Positions 1 through 7,954 of a stretch of 64,000 bases of DNA are shown piece by piece. The notes under the pieces were generated by a model, which searched no databases, was not told the origin of the DNA, and worked only from the letters and a program-made list of their open reading frames with translations. The DNA lies in NCBI GenBank assembly GCA_963785075.1, contig CAWATW010000006.1, positions 248,001 through 312,000 of the forward strand, written 5' to 3'. This stretch comes from JAOUGY01 sp963785075 (GTDB lineage: Bacteria > Actinomycetota > Acidimicrobiia > Spongiisociales > ZC4RG35). The translations under genes were made by a program, and so were the position numbers. The first letter of the stretch is position 1; the number at the start of each line of letters is the position of its first letter.

Positions 1-1
1 G

Positions 2-523
2 ATCGAGACGCCCGAGGGCCGCGTGCCATACAACCTGGTGACCCATGCGCTACGGCATTGTGTGTATGCGGCCGACGGCTACCTGGTCGTCTACGACGAC
101 ATCCGGAAGGACGATGAGATCCACGACTATGCCCTGACATTTCACACGCCCCGGCCAACCGTCGTCGACTGGCTCGAACCGAACCACGTGCGGGCCGGCG
201 TCGAGTTCGATGGACGATCGTCGGTGCTCGACATCGAGGTTCTTCACCCACGACCCGTGACGAGTCGCGTCTTGTCTTACGAAAGCGACGAACCGCAACA
301 TCCTCTTGCACGCCACACTGTGTGGACGTTCGAGTGCCGCGCTATCAATCCGCATTTTTTGTCGGTGATCTCCTGGCGCAGCCGCCCCCGGGCCTTCATC
401 CAGGAGCTGGATGACGGATTCGCGATGACGGTGCACATGAGCGACATCGCCGACGAGGTCTGGGTCCCAAAATCCGATGGTTCTGCCGGGCCGGCCAGCA
501 CGCCCAGCGCCTGGCGGCGATGA
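2..523 (+). CDS. C-terminal part of a heparinase II/III-like protein (5' end outside window)
   Basis: The reading frame is open from the first bases of the window, so the gene begins upstream; the GTG at 23 is probably internal. The visible 170 or so residues are beta-rich. A stretch reading YAADGYLVVYDDIR followed by HDYALTFHTPRP resembles the C-terminal beta-sandwich of heparinase II/III-type polysaccharide lyases, which often sit in glycan loci. The catalytic alpha/alpha domain would lie outside the window, so activity cannot be judged. The neighbours are glycan-assembly genes. Another beta-sandwich protein remains possible. Confidence 0.5.
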   Translation: METPEGRVPYNLVTHALRHCVYAADGYLVVYDDIRKDDEIHDYALTFHTPRPTVVDWLEPNHVRAGVEFDGRSSVLDIEVLHPRPVTSRVLSYESDEPQHPLARHTVWTFECRAINPHFLSVISWRSRPRAFIQELDDGFAMTVHMSDIADEVWVPKSDGSAGPASTPSAWRR

Positions 524-1048
524 GATCACCCACGCTGAAACCTCCGCCCGATGTGGGCCCTCTGTGTTCACCTGTGCGTAGCGCCCCGCCCGCCGACGGT
601 TCCTGGTGCCCGAGACGTTGTCGTGGCTCAGCATCAGAACGTGCCTCGCATCCTTGACACCAAGCGGCGCCGCTGAGGCCGAGTGAGACCAAATCCGCCC
701 GATGCCGGAGCTTCGATCACTGTTCCTCGAGCTGCTGGTGTGCCTTGACGATCGCGTTCGCACCCATCTGCGCCTTTCCTCGCAAGATCGTCCCGCGGGA
801 GCCTCAGGGCAGAATGCGTCTCGTTGCCTCGCTTTTCCACGCCGGACATGCCGCCGAACCGATCTCACACGACCTCGCATGCTCTTCCCACTGAGATCGG
901 GACCACGGCATCCAACATCCGGACGCTTCGTCCTGGCGCACCCGATCTTCGGCGGCCGGAATCCCCATCGAATCCTAGGCCAGCAGCCGGACATCCATCG
1001 GAAGACCCGACGTCTGGTCGAGCACTCGACTCGGTACCATCACGCCAC
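524..1048. other. 525-base stretch with no convincing gene
   Basis: Frames are open on both strands, but none gives a recognisable protein. The frame leading into the GT39 gene could start as early as 824, yet that extension is Pro/Ser/Arg-rich and unlike a membrane-protein N-terminus. I see no tRNA, terminator hairpin or repeat. It may hold the promoter of the GT39 gene or a decayed gene. Confidence 0.5.
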
Positions 1049-2635
1049 ATGTCAGCTCAGATCGAGCAGCCAACCCGCACTTCCCCCACGACTGATATCG
1101 CCCGGCGCCGAAGCCTGTGGCTCCTTGCCCTCATCACGATCATCGGTGGCGCTCTGCGGTTCATCGGGCTTGGAGCAGACTCGTTCTGGCTCGACGAGGC
1201 TCTCACCGCCGACTTCACGACTCTGAGCTTCGGTGAGCTGTGGTCGTATGACCCGGTCTACAACAAGGCCAATCCCCCGGGCTACATCGCACTCATGAAG
1301 ATCTGGGTTCAGGTCAGCCGTTCAGACGAGTGGTTTCGGGCATCGTCGGCGCTGGCCGGAACCCTGACGCTGCCGGTGGTGTACCTCATCGGCGCCCGGA
1401 TGGGGAGCAGGCGTGGAGGCCTGATGGCTGCCGCGGTCCTCGCAGTCGCCGGGCTCCATGTGCGCTACAGCCAGGAAGCGCGCACATATGCCATTCTCAC
1501 GTTCTTCGTCGCCCTCATCGTGCTGGCCGTGATCCAGCTCGTCACCCAACCAGTCACCCGGGAGGCAGATCTGGTGTTCCGGGGGAGATCCAAGCTCAGG
1601 GGCCGACATGGCCACAGCCCGATCACATGGACTCATGTGGCATGGGTCACATACGCCGTGTCCCTCGGCATCGCCCTCCACCTCCACAACACGAGCTTCA
1701 CACTGCCGCTGACATCGAGCATCGGGGTCGGCCTGTGGTGGCTTCGGAGTCGCCCCAGGGGTTTCGTGCTCCGCTGGACGCTGGCCAACCTCGCCGGGCT
1801 GCTCATCTGGCTGCCATGGCTTCCCGGATTCCTCAATCAGATCGAGCGCGTGACGAATAGCTTCTGGGCCGAATACCCCACCGGCCACGCGCTCACTCAC
1901 GACTTCGCCGAGCTCGCGAAGGGATACGCCAACCGGCTCGACCCGATCGCCAACAACCTCTGGCTGGAGATCGCTGTGCTCGTCGGTCTAGTCGTCATGA
2001 TCGGAATCGGCCTCAAGAACATGGAGCCCCGATACCGGCCCGTGATCCTCTCGTTCATCTTGGTCCATCCCCTCGCACAGTTGGCATTCAGCCTGCGGAG
2101 GCCCGTCTACATAGCGAGAGGTCTCGTCTGGATCATGGTGGCCATGGCGATCGCGATCGGGTTCTCAACGATCAGACTTCGCGGCCGCAGCCTGGCGGCC
2201 GCTGCCTTGGTGCTCATGGCAATTCCACTCACGGGGACCGTCGGATATCACCTCGCATACGAGAAAGCTCAATGGGACGTTGCCGCGGCGATCGTGACCC
2301 AGCAAGCGCAGGCGGGCGACACCGTGCTCGTGATGTCACCCAACAACGTCAGCCCGTTCGATCGCTACTTCGACAGCGACGCCCTGGAGGTGCCGATCCT
2401 CGGCGTCCCTTGGGACATACCCGACCGTGAGCGTGAAGGCATGACCTTGCAGCCGTCTGACTTCGAGCGCATCGCAGAGATGGTCGGCGGAGGGCGACAT
2501 GTATTCCTGGTGCTCGCTACACCCGACAAGGTGTCGAACTGGGGTGATCTCGTGGATTTCCTAGGCGAGCATCTGGAGGAGACTTCCCGCGATCGGCTTG
2601 AGGTCGTGACGGTCATCTCTTATCGCCGGTCCTGA
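1049..2635 (+). CDS. GT39-like membrane glycosyltransferase
   Basis: About 528 residues with some ten hydrophobic segments. After the first membrane helix comes FWLDEA (Asp-Glu near residues 49-50), the acidic motif of GT39/ArnT/PMT-type enzymes that move a sugar from a polyprenyl-phosphate donor on the outer membrane face. A segment with SQEARTYA near residue 150 also fits these families. The ATG at 1049 is preferred because it lies just before the first helix; earlier in-frame starts add only low-complexity sequence. It runs in the same direction as the methyltransferase 51 bases later. Acceptor and sugar are unknown. Confidence 0.8.
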   Translation: MSAQIEQPTRTSPTTDIARRRSLWLLALITIIGGALRFIGLGADSFWLDEALTADFTTLSFGELWSYDPVYNKANPPGYIALMKIWVQVSRSDEWFRASSALAGTLTLPVVYLIGARMGSRRGGLMAAAVLAVAGLHVRYSQEARTYAILTFFVALIVLAVIQLVTQPVTREADLVFRGRSKLRGRHGHSPITWTHVAWVTYAVSLGIALHLHNTSFTLPLTSSIGVGLWWLRSRPRGFVLRWTLANLAGLLIWLPWLPGFLNQIERVTNSFWAEYPTGHALTHDFAELAKGYANRLDPIANNLWLEIAVLVGLVVMIGIGLKNMEPRYRPVILSFILVHPLAQLAFSLRRPVYIARGLVWIMVAMAIAIGFSTIRLRGRSLAAAALVLMAIPLTGTVGYHLAYEKAQWDVAAAIVTQQAQAGDTVLVMSPNNVSPFDRYFDSDALEVPILGVPWDIPDREREGMTLQPSDFERIAEMVGGGRHVFLVLATPDKVSNWGDLVDFLGEHLEETSRDRLEVVTVISYRRS

Positions 2636-2686
2636 CCCTTGCCAGTACGCTCGGAACCGACACGACCGGAAGGGGGGCATCGCACG

Positions 2687-3520
2687 ATGGATCCGACACA
2701 GACCGGCGGAGGCGGCGAAGAGCAGCCACTTCGACGCGATCCCAAGCACCGGCACCGCGTCGAGATCGTCGAGGACATCCTGAGGTCGATGCCACGCGGC
2801 CGGATGCTCGACATGGCCACCGGCCACGGGAAGTTCGCACTGGCCGGTCATCGGCTCGGATATCAGGTCACGGCCATGGATGCACGGACCGAACGGATGC
2901 CCAGGACGACCGGGATCGAGTGGGTCCAAGGCGACGTGCGAGACTTTCCTACAGCGGGATACGACGTCATCACAATCCTCGGGCTGCTCTATCACCTCGA
3001 TCTTGCCGACCAGATCGGACTATTGCGAAGGTGCCTGGACTCCGTGGTCGTTGCGGATACGCACATTTCGTTCGAGCCCAACTCGGTCGAAGCCGGGTAT
3101 CTCGGCCATTACTACCAAGAGCGCGGTGGCCTGGCGTCATCGTGGGGTAACCCAACCGCCTTCTGGCCGACTGAGGACTCGCTGTTTCGGATGTTCGGGG
3201 CCGCCGGGTACGGAGCGGTCGCAAAGGTGCTGCCATTCCCGGTCCGCCACGACCGGACCTTCTACGTGCTGAGCCGCTCGGATGACGCCGATTTCGAGCG
3301 GCTCGTCGCGTCGTTCAACGGACGAAGCGCGTTCACGCTCGAACTCCAACGAGCTCTGAGAGGCGTCGGCGACAACGAACATGCTCGGCTGGCTGGGGAG
3401 CGTGACGCGGCAGTTGCCAAGCTCGACCGCTTGAGATCCCGCAAGTCCGTGAATATTGCCTTACGGGTGGCCTCGATCACCGCCCCTGTCGTGCGGAGAG
3501 TTCGTGCACGGCGCCACTGA
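2687..3520 (+). CDS. Class I SAM-dependent methyltransferase
   Basis: A 277-residue protein. MLDMATGHGKFAL near residue 40 is SAM-binding motif I, and VQGDVRDF about 50 residues later fits the next acidic loop. The rest follows a Rossmann methyltransferase with a basic, helical C-terminus. The ATG at 2687 has a strong ribosome site (GGAAGGGGGG, 2668-2677); a TTG at 2639 is the alternative. Its neighbours suggest a sugar or glycan-lipid substrate. It converges on the GH26-like gene. If the frameshift proposed for that gene is corrected, the two stop codons abut at 3520/3521. Confidence 0.75.
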   Translation: MDPTQTGGGGEEQPLRRDPKHRHRVEIVEDILRSMPRGRMLDMATGHGKFALAGHRLGYQVTAMDARTERMPRTTGIEWVQGDVRDFPTAGYDVITILGLLYHLDLADQIGLLRRCLDSVVVADTHISFEPNSVEAGYLGHYYQERGGLASSWGNPTAFWPTEDSLFRMFGAAGYGAVAKVLPFPVRHDRTFYVLSRSDDADFERLVASFNGRSAFTLELQRALRGVGDNEHARLAGERDAAVAKLDRLRSRKSVNIALRVASITAPVVRRVRARRH

Positions 3521-5138
3521 TCATCCAAGCGCACGATGGAGGAAGGCCGCCATCTGTGCGCGTGTCCACCGGGTCATCCGGACAATATCGATCGTTCACA
3601 GGCGGGTTGCATCCGGATGTGATCCCAGATGCCGCCAACTTCTCGATTTCCCTTTCGAACACCGAGGCATCGTCGTCCACGAATTCGATACCAGAGCCTG
3701 AGAGGGCGAGCGCTCGAACGAGGAATGCGGCCATTTGGCCCCGGGTGACCGGATCACCTGGACAGAACAGATCGTTGGTCGGCGGATTGCATCCGGTCGT
3801 GACACCGGCGTAGGCAAGACGCTCGATGTCGACCTCGAACGGCGTGACATCGTCGTCGAGGAACTCCTCCGATCCAGTCTCGTTGTAGCCGAGCGCGCGC
3901 ACCAGGAAGGCCGCCATCTGGCCTCTGGTCACGGGGTCATCAGGACAGAACAGGGTGTTGGACGGCGGGTTGCATCCCGAAGTGATCCCCGTCTCGGCCA
4001 GCCATGTGATGTCCTCGATGAAGGGAGATCCGCCGATGTCGTCGAAGATCCCGCTTTCGGCCGGCGCGGGGTCGACTGCGGTCCCCGCTCTGGAGGTCAC
4101 CCATGCATCGAGTCCACCATCGAACAGCCAACTTGTCGACGCGGCCGAGTTCCACGATGCGAAACCCGCATCGAACTCGGAATCGAGAACCCCGTTCACC
4201 AGGATCCGATAATCGCGCTGGACGGTGCCCTCCATCTTCAGCCGATTGAAATAGACGGCCCCGATGACCTGATCCTCGGCCTGCAACCCACTGAACATGT
4301 CATCGAGCCAGGCCGACCGGTCACCGCCGCTGGTGACCGACGCGGTCTGGGTGATGACTATCGGCTTGCTGGTTCCGATCAGTTGCTGCATCTCATCGAT
4401 GTGCACACCGAATGTGGCGTGGTAATCCCGCCAGGGGTCGCCACGGTTGAGTTTGCTGAATCCGATGATGTCCACGACCTCGTCGCCGGGGTAGTACGCG
4501 TCGTAGTCGTAGAGGTCGCTTCCGGGTCCGTTCATGGCAAACACGAACCGCACGCGGTCGAGCCCGATGCCGGCATCGAGAAACGCGTTGCGGATGCGGA
4601 CGAAGCCTCTCTTGTAGCCCTCTGGGTTGTTCCCCCACGAGAACTGCCCGAGATTGGCTTCGGGAAGCGGCGCAACAACCATGTTGCGGCCAGGCCCGTT
4701 CTCCATCCACTCCTTCACGTTGGCAACCAGACCGTCGAGCCGATCCTGGTATCCACCGGCGTCGAAGCCGGCGAAATCCGGCGTGGCGATCTCGAGATAG
4801 GGGGTGGCTCCGAGTTGATGCACGTCCTCGAGGAGGGCAGGCGCCCACGGCTGAGGAAAGTCGGATCCCAGACTCCAGAACAGCTGGAGGAAATCGGTCT
4901 GACGGCCGGCCTCCCGTTCGAATTCCGGCAAATCAGCGCGGAAGTCGTCTGTTGCCAGGCCCAACAGCATGGGAGCACCCCCGCTCGACGCCGCGGCCGT
5001 TGTGGGCAGGCCCGCGGCCATGACGACGACCACCAGCAATGCCACCAACACCGCGATCCGGTGCGCTCCGAACCCCTTGGGCGAGCGGTGGATGTCGGCT
5101 TCAGGTGCGGCGGCGTGAACGGAACGTGCGTGTTGCAT
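3477..5138 (-). CDS. Secreted GH26-like protein with three Cys-containing SLH-like repeats; 3' frameshift
   Basis: Residues 25-50 form a signal peptide. Residues 56-330 resemble the (beta/alpha)8 barrel of family GH26 (beta-mannanase-like): Glu160 in APLPEANLGQFSWG fits the acid/base, but the usual nucleophile Glu is Gln264 in KPIVITQTA. Residues 370-524 carry three SLH-like repeats (GCNPP...FCP...VTRGQMAAFLVRAL). The third repeat breaks after DDPV: dropping one base of the CC at 3566-3567 restores TRAQMAAFLHRALG and a stop at 3521, ending exactly beside the methyltransferase. As read, the protein is 553 residues and overlaps that gene by 44 bases. The start is the ATG at 5138, before the signal peptide. 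The role may be wall-anchored glycan binding rather than hydrolysis. Confidence 0.75.
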   Translation of the reverse strand: MQHARSVHAAAPEADIHRSPKGFGAHRIAVLVALLVVVVMAAGLPTTAAASSGGAPMLLGLATDDFRADLPEFEREAGRQTDFLQLFWSLGSDFPQPWAPALLEDVHQLGATPYLEIATPDFAGFDAGGYQDRLDGLVANVKEWMENGPGRNMVVAPLPEANLGQFSWGNNPEGYKRGFVRIRNAFLDAGIGLDRVRFVFAMNGPGSDLYDYDAYYPGDEVVDIIGFSKLNRGDPWRDYHATFGVHIDEMQQLIGTSKPIVITQTASVTSGGDRSAWLDDMFSGLQAEDQVIGAVYFNRLKMEGTVQRDYRILVNGVLDSEFDAGFASWNSAASTSWLFDGGLDAWVTSRAGTAVDPAPAESGIFDDIGGSPFIEDITWLAETGITSGCNPPSNTLFCPDDPVTRGQMAAFLVRALGYNETGSEEFLDDDVTPFEVDIERLAYAGVTTGCNPPTNDLFCPGDPVTRGQMAAFLVRALALSGSGIEFVDDDASVFEREIEKLAASGITSGCNPPVNDRYCPDDPVDTRTDGGLPPSCAWMISGAVHELSARQGR

Positions 5139-5321
5139 GGTTGATCTATCGTCGGTGGCTGGTGGGCGCGACTTGAACGCTGTGTGTGAACGTGCAAGGG
5201 CTGAGGCGACTCCCCGCTTGACGGACAGGAAGTCTCCAACCGGTATTCCAATGAAACCTAGCTCATGCCCGGTGCTGAGCAACATGGGCCAAACGCGCAC
5301 ATCGGCATACACGCCGCGCGG

Positions 5322-6281
5322 TCAGTCCCAGCCCCAGCCAAGGGTGTCGATGTGTTCGAGGAGATGCTCTCTGAAGATCGCGAGCACCTCGGGCGTCATC
5401 TCGGTCTTCCACCGGGAGCTCTCGTGAGCGGATGAGGTCCTGTGCTCCTGTCGATGGTCGACCTCGACATGGGTCGAGAGCGTGACCCCGAGCCAGTCGG
5501 ACAGTCTGGCGGCGGTTCTCTCCCGGCGTTCTGTCAGGTCTTCGAACCTCACAACGGCGCACTGGTGCGGGTTTCCGGGATCGATCGCACGCTCTAGGTA
5601 TGCCTTCTGCCTCTCGACAAATCTCAAGGCGTAGCTCTGGGGTGTGTCGTCGGCCTTGACACCGAAGCTCAGGCGGCCGCGCTTGGCGTTGAACGACAAT
5701 ATCGACAGGAACTGGTCGCGGGGGTCGCGGACCAGGACGATCGTCCTCCCACCCAGGACGCGTCGAACGCGGTCGGCGACCCACATCGGCGCTGTTTCTG
5801 CGTAGTACTTGGACTCCGTGGACGGGCCGCCGAGTTCTTTGGCGTAGATCTGAGCTCGCCTCGCATATACGTCCCAGCATGCAGCGAAGAGCTCATCATC
5901 CAGTCCATCCCCACCGCTCGTGATGCTTGGACTCGGTGCCCACGGAAAACCGCCGACCACGCCCTGTCGAGCGATGAAGTCCTCGACATCGACGGCGGCA
6001 CGCCGCCACACGTCATTGGTCCTGACTCCTTCGAGCGGAACCCTCGACAGCGCAAGGAGATACGAGAGGTACGCGTTCTCGTAGGCATAGACCCGGTCGA
6101 ACACCACTGAGGGCGTCGACCCGAGCAGTTGCATCATCGTTGTCGTCCCGCTGCGCCCGGTTGCCGCCACCATCAGCGGTTGGAGCTTCCCCGAACGGAC
6201 GACAGGTTCGGCGGCAGACCCCCTGAGACGTCGCAACATCCGCCTGACGGCCCCACCGCGGCCGCTCGAGACCGAGGTCAT
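5322..6281 (-). CDS. Sulfotransferase
   Basis: A 319-residue PAPS-dependent sulfotransferase-like protein. ATGRSGTTTMMQLL near residue 40 is the 5'-phosphosulfate loop, and VLVRDPRDQFLSIL mid-protein is the 3'-phosphate motif. Both are intact. It overlaps the ABC ATPase gene by ATGA (6278-6281) and lies in a permease-ATPase-sulfotransferase series, so a polysaccharide or glycolipid exported by that ABC system is the likely acceptor. PAPS would come from the cysC/cysN/cysD genes at 18.7-21.6 kb. No membrane segment is evident, so it should act in the cytoplasm before export. Confidence 0.85.
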   Translation of the reverse strand: MTSVSSGRGGAVRRMLRRLRGSAAEPVVRSGKLQPLMVAATGRSGTTTMMQLLGSTPSVVFDRVYAYENAYLSYLLALSRVPLEGVRTNDVWRRAAVDVEDFIARQGVVGGFPWAPSPSITSGGDGLDDELFAACWDVYARRAQIYAKELGGPSTESKYYAETAPMWVADRVRRVLGGRTIVLVRDPRDQFLSILSFNAKRGRLSFGVKADDTPQSYALRFVERQKAYLERAIDPGNPHQCAVVRFEDLTERRERTAARLSDWLGVTLSTHVEVDHRQEHRTSSAHESSRWKTEMTPEVLAIFREHLLEHIDTLGWGWD

Positions 6282-6625
6282 TCCGCTTTGCGATCGGTCG
6301 ACGGCTTCTGTCTACGTAGGGGCTTGCCGCCCGTCGCGGCGATGTAGGCGTCGACCACCTCTTCCGCCTCACCGAGCATGCGAATCTTGCCGGACTCGAG
6401 CCAGAGCATCCGGTCGCAGAACTCGGCGACACTCAACAGGCTATGGGAGACGAACACGATGGTGCCGGATTGTTCGAGCAACTCGCGCATCACGTCCATG
6501 CTCTTGGCGCTGAACTCGGCATCTCCGACAGCCAGCACCTCGTCGAGGAGAAGGATGTCCGGGTCCAGGTGCATGCTCACTGAGAACGCGAGTCTCGAGA
6601 ACATTCCGCTCGAGTAGGTCTTCAT
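6278..6625 (-). CDS. ABC polysaccharide exporter ATPase, C-terminal half (split gene)
   Basis: This 115-residue frame holds the second half of an ABC ATPase: signature-like YSSGMFSRLAFS, Walker B DILLLDEVLAVGD and switch histidine FVSHS. Walker A is in the preceding frame (6622-6966). The frames overlap by ATGA, and one extra base in the CCC just before the ATG would join them as FIVPMKTYSSGM, a natural sequence for Wzt/TagH-type exporters. The cause could be a true frameshift, a sequencing error or, less likely, a translationally coupled split ATPase. Partner permease: 7057-7890. Confidence 0.75.
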   Translation of the reverse strand: MKTYSSGMFSRLAFSVSMHLDPDILLLDEVLAVGDAEFSAKSMDVMRELLEQSGTIVFVSHSLLSVAEFCDRMLWLESGKIRMLGEAEEVVDAYIAATGGKPLRRQKPSTDRKAE

Positions 6626-6966
6626 GGGACGATGAATCGCGATGCATCGAGTTCAGCGAATGCTACGACCTCGTCGTACACCGCATCGACCTGGCGTTCG
6701 GTCAGGCCAGCCGCCAACCCGCCGAGGTACACGTTCGTGGCACCGGAGAGCTGCGGATTGAAACCCACTCCGAGCTGAAGCAGGGTCGACGTCTTGCCGT
6801 TTACGACTACACGGCCTTCGTTGGGCTTCAGCGTTCGCGCAATCACCCGGAGTAGTGTGCTCTTGCCTGCGCCATTCTTACCGACGATGCCGAACGCCTC
6901 ACCTCGTTCGACCTGAAAAGTCACGTCGTCGAGGGCGACGACGTCGACCTGCTCTCGCGACTTCAT
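6622..6966 (-). CDS. ABC polysaccharide exporter ATPase, N-terminal half (split gene)
   Basis: Contains Walker A (GIVGKNGAGKSTLL) and a Q-loop region with LQLGVGFNPQLSG, typical of polysaccharide-exporter ATPases (Wzt/TagH). It stops at FIVP just before the signature motif, which continues in the 6278-6625 frame. Upstream of the ATG at 6966 the same frame stays open to the permease stop and encodes family-like N-terminal residues (LVDHIGVRFRPYLDRKPTLR). The true N-terminus is therefore probably near 7041, but only a CTG is available there, with no ATG, GTG or TTG. A repaired protein would be about 254 residues. Confidence 0.75.
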   Translation of the reverse strand: MKSREQVDVVALDDVTFQVERGEAFGIVGKNGAGKSTLLRVIARTLKPNEGRVVVNGKTSTLLQLGVGFNPQLSGATNVYLGGLAAGLTERQVDAVYDEVVAFAELDASRFIVP

Positions 6967-7056
6967 ACGGGACAGTGAACGTCTCAGGGTTGGCTTCCTA
7001 TCGAGGTAGGGCCTAAACCTGACGCCGATGTGGTCTACCAGGATTGCAGGCCTGCG

Positions 7057-7890
7057 TCACAGATACCTCGCAATGTGACCTTCGTATTTGATAAACAAAG
7101 CCACACCGACGGCAGCAACGGCCACCGCGGATCCGGCAGACCAAACGATGTCTGTCAGATGGATCGGTGTATTGAAGAGAATGGACCTGTAGAGGCCGAT
7201 GATGTGGAACATCGGGTTCGACTCGACCGCCCGAATGGCGCCTTCACTCGCCCCTTCTAAGAACGACAACCGCCAGATCACGGGCGACAGGTACAGCCAG
7301 ATCCGGTTTATGTACGGGATCAGGTTGTTGATGTCCCGGAACGGTACCGCCAGTCGAGCGGTGAGACAGGCGACACCGAGGTTGAAGGTGAGGTGGATGA
7401 GCAGAGCGAACAGGCAGGATAGACGAGCCGATAGCCCGGACTCGCTTGACCGAGCGGCCATCGCGATGGCGTAGAACACGACAAGCGAAGCCAGGAAACC
7501 AACGCCCGACTCGATCAGAGCTGAGATGGGGAGGATCAGACGAGGGAACCGAAGGTTCACCAGTAGCTTGGCGTTTGAGAGGATCGAGTTTGCGCCCCCG
7601 GTCAGAGACTGGCTCGTGAAGTGGAAGACGAACATGCCGGACAGCAGATACGTCAGAAACTCTGCTGGTCGCTCACGCTGGAAGAACAATCCGAAGATCA
7701 TGAAGTACACGCCACCGAGCAGGAGTGGGTTGATGACCCACCACACCAGTCCCAGGGCAGTGGAGGCGTTCTTGGCCTTCATGTTTCCCAGACCGAGATA
7801 CACGGCGAACTCGCGGCGACGCCAGAGTTCGCGGATGTAGTCGATCAGCCGCTGGACGCGACCGGGCGGGATTGAAAGAGACAGGGCCAT
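7057..7890 (-). CDS. ABC-2 type polysaccharide exporter permease
   Basis: A 277-residue membrane protein with about six helices. It begins with a cytoplasmic segment (LIDYIRELWRRREFAVYLGL) and continues with LGLVWWVINPLL, typical of Wzm/TagG/KpsM permeases. VPFRDINNLIPYINRIWLY is the conserved cytoplasmic coupling loop of this group. It lies first in a minus-strand series followed by the split ATPase and a sulfotransferase. It should form the channel for export of a lipid-linked or free polysaccharide across the cell membrane. A second, unrelated ABC-2 exporter is at 48651-50512. Confidence 0.88.
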   Translation of the reverse strand: MALSLSIPPGRVQRLIDYIRELWRRREFAVYLGLGNMKAKNASTALGLVWWVINPLLLGGVYFMIFGLFFQRERPAEFLTYLLSGMFVFHFTSQSLTGGANSILSNAKLLVNLRFPRLILPISALIESGVGFLASLVVFYAIAMAARSSESGLSARLSCLFALLIHLTFNLGVACLTARLAVPFRDINNLIPYINRIWLYLSPVIWRLSFLEGASEGAIRAVESNPMFHIIGLYRSILFNTPIHLTDIVWSAGSAVAVAAVGVALFIKYEGHIARYL

Positions 7891-7954
7891 GCTTCCTCAG
7901 GTGGTGGAGGCGCGAGCGGGGAGCGCCATGGTAGTACGAGCGCCGACTCGTACC

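Noticed and set aside
524..1048. Possible transposase remnant in the gap before the GT39 gene
   Set aside because: No recognisable transposase motif, terminal inverted repeat or target duplication could be seen.
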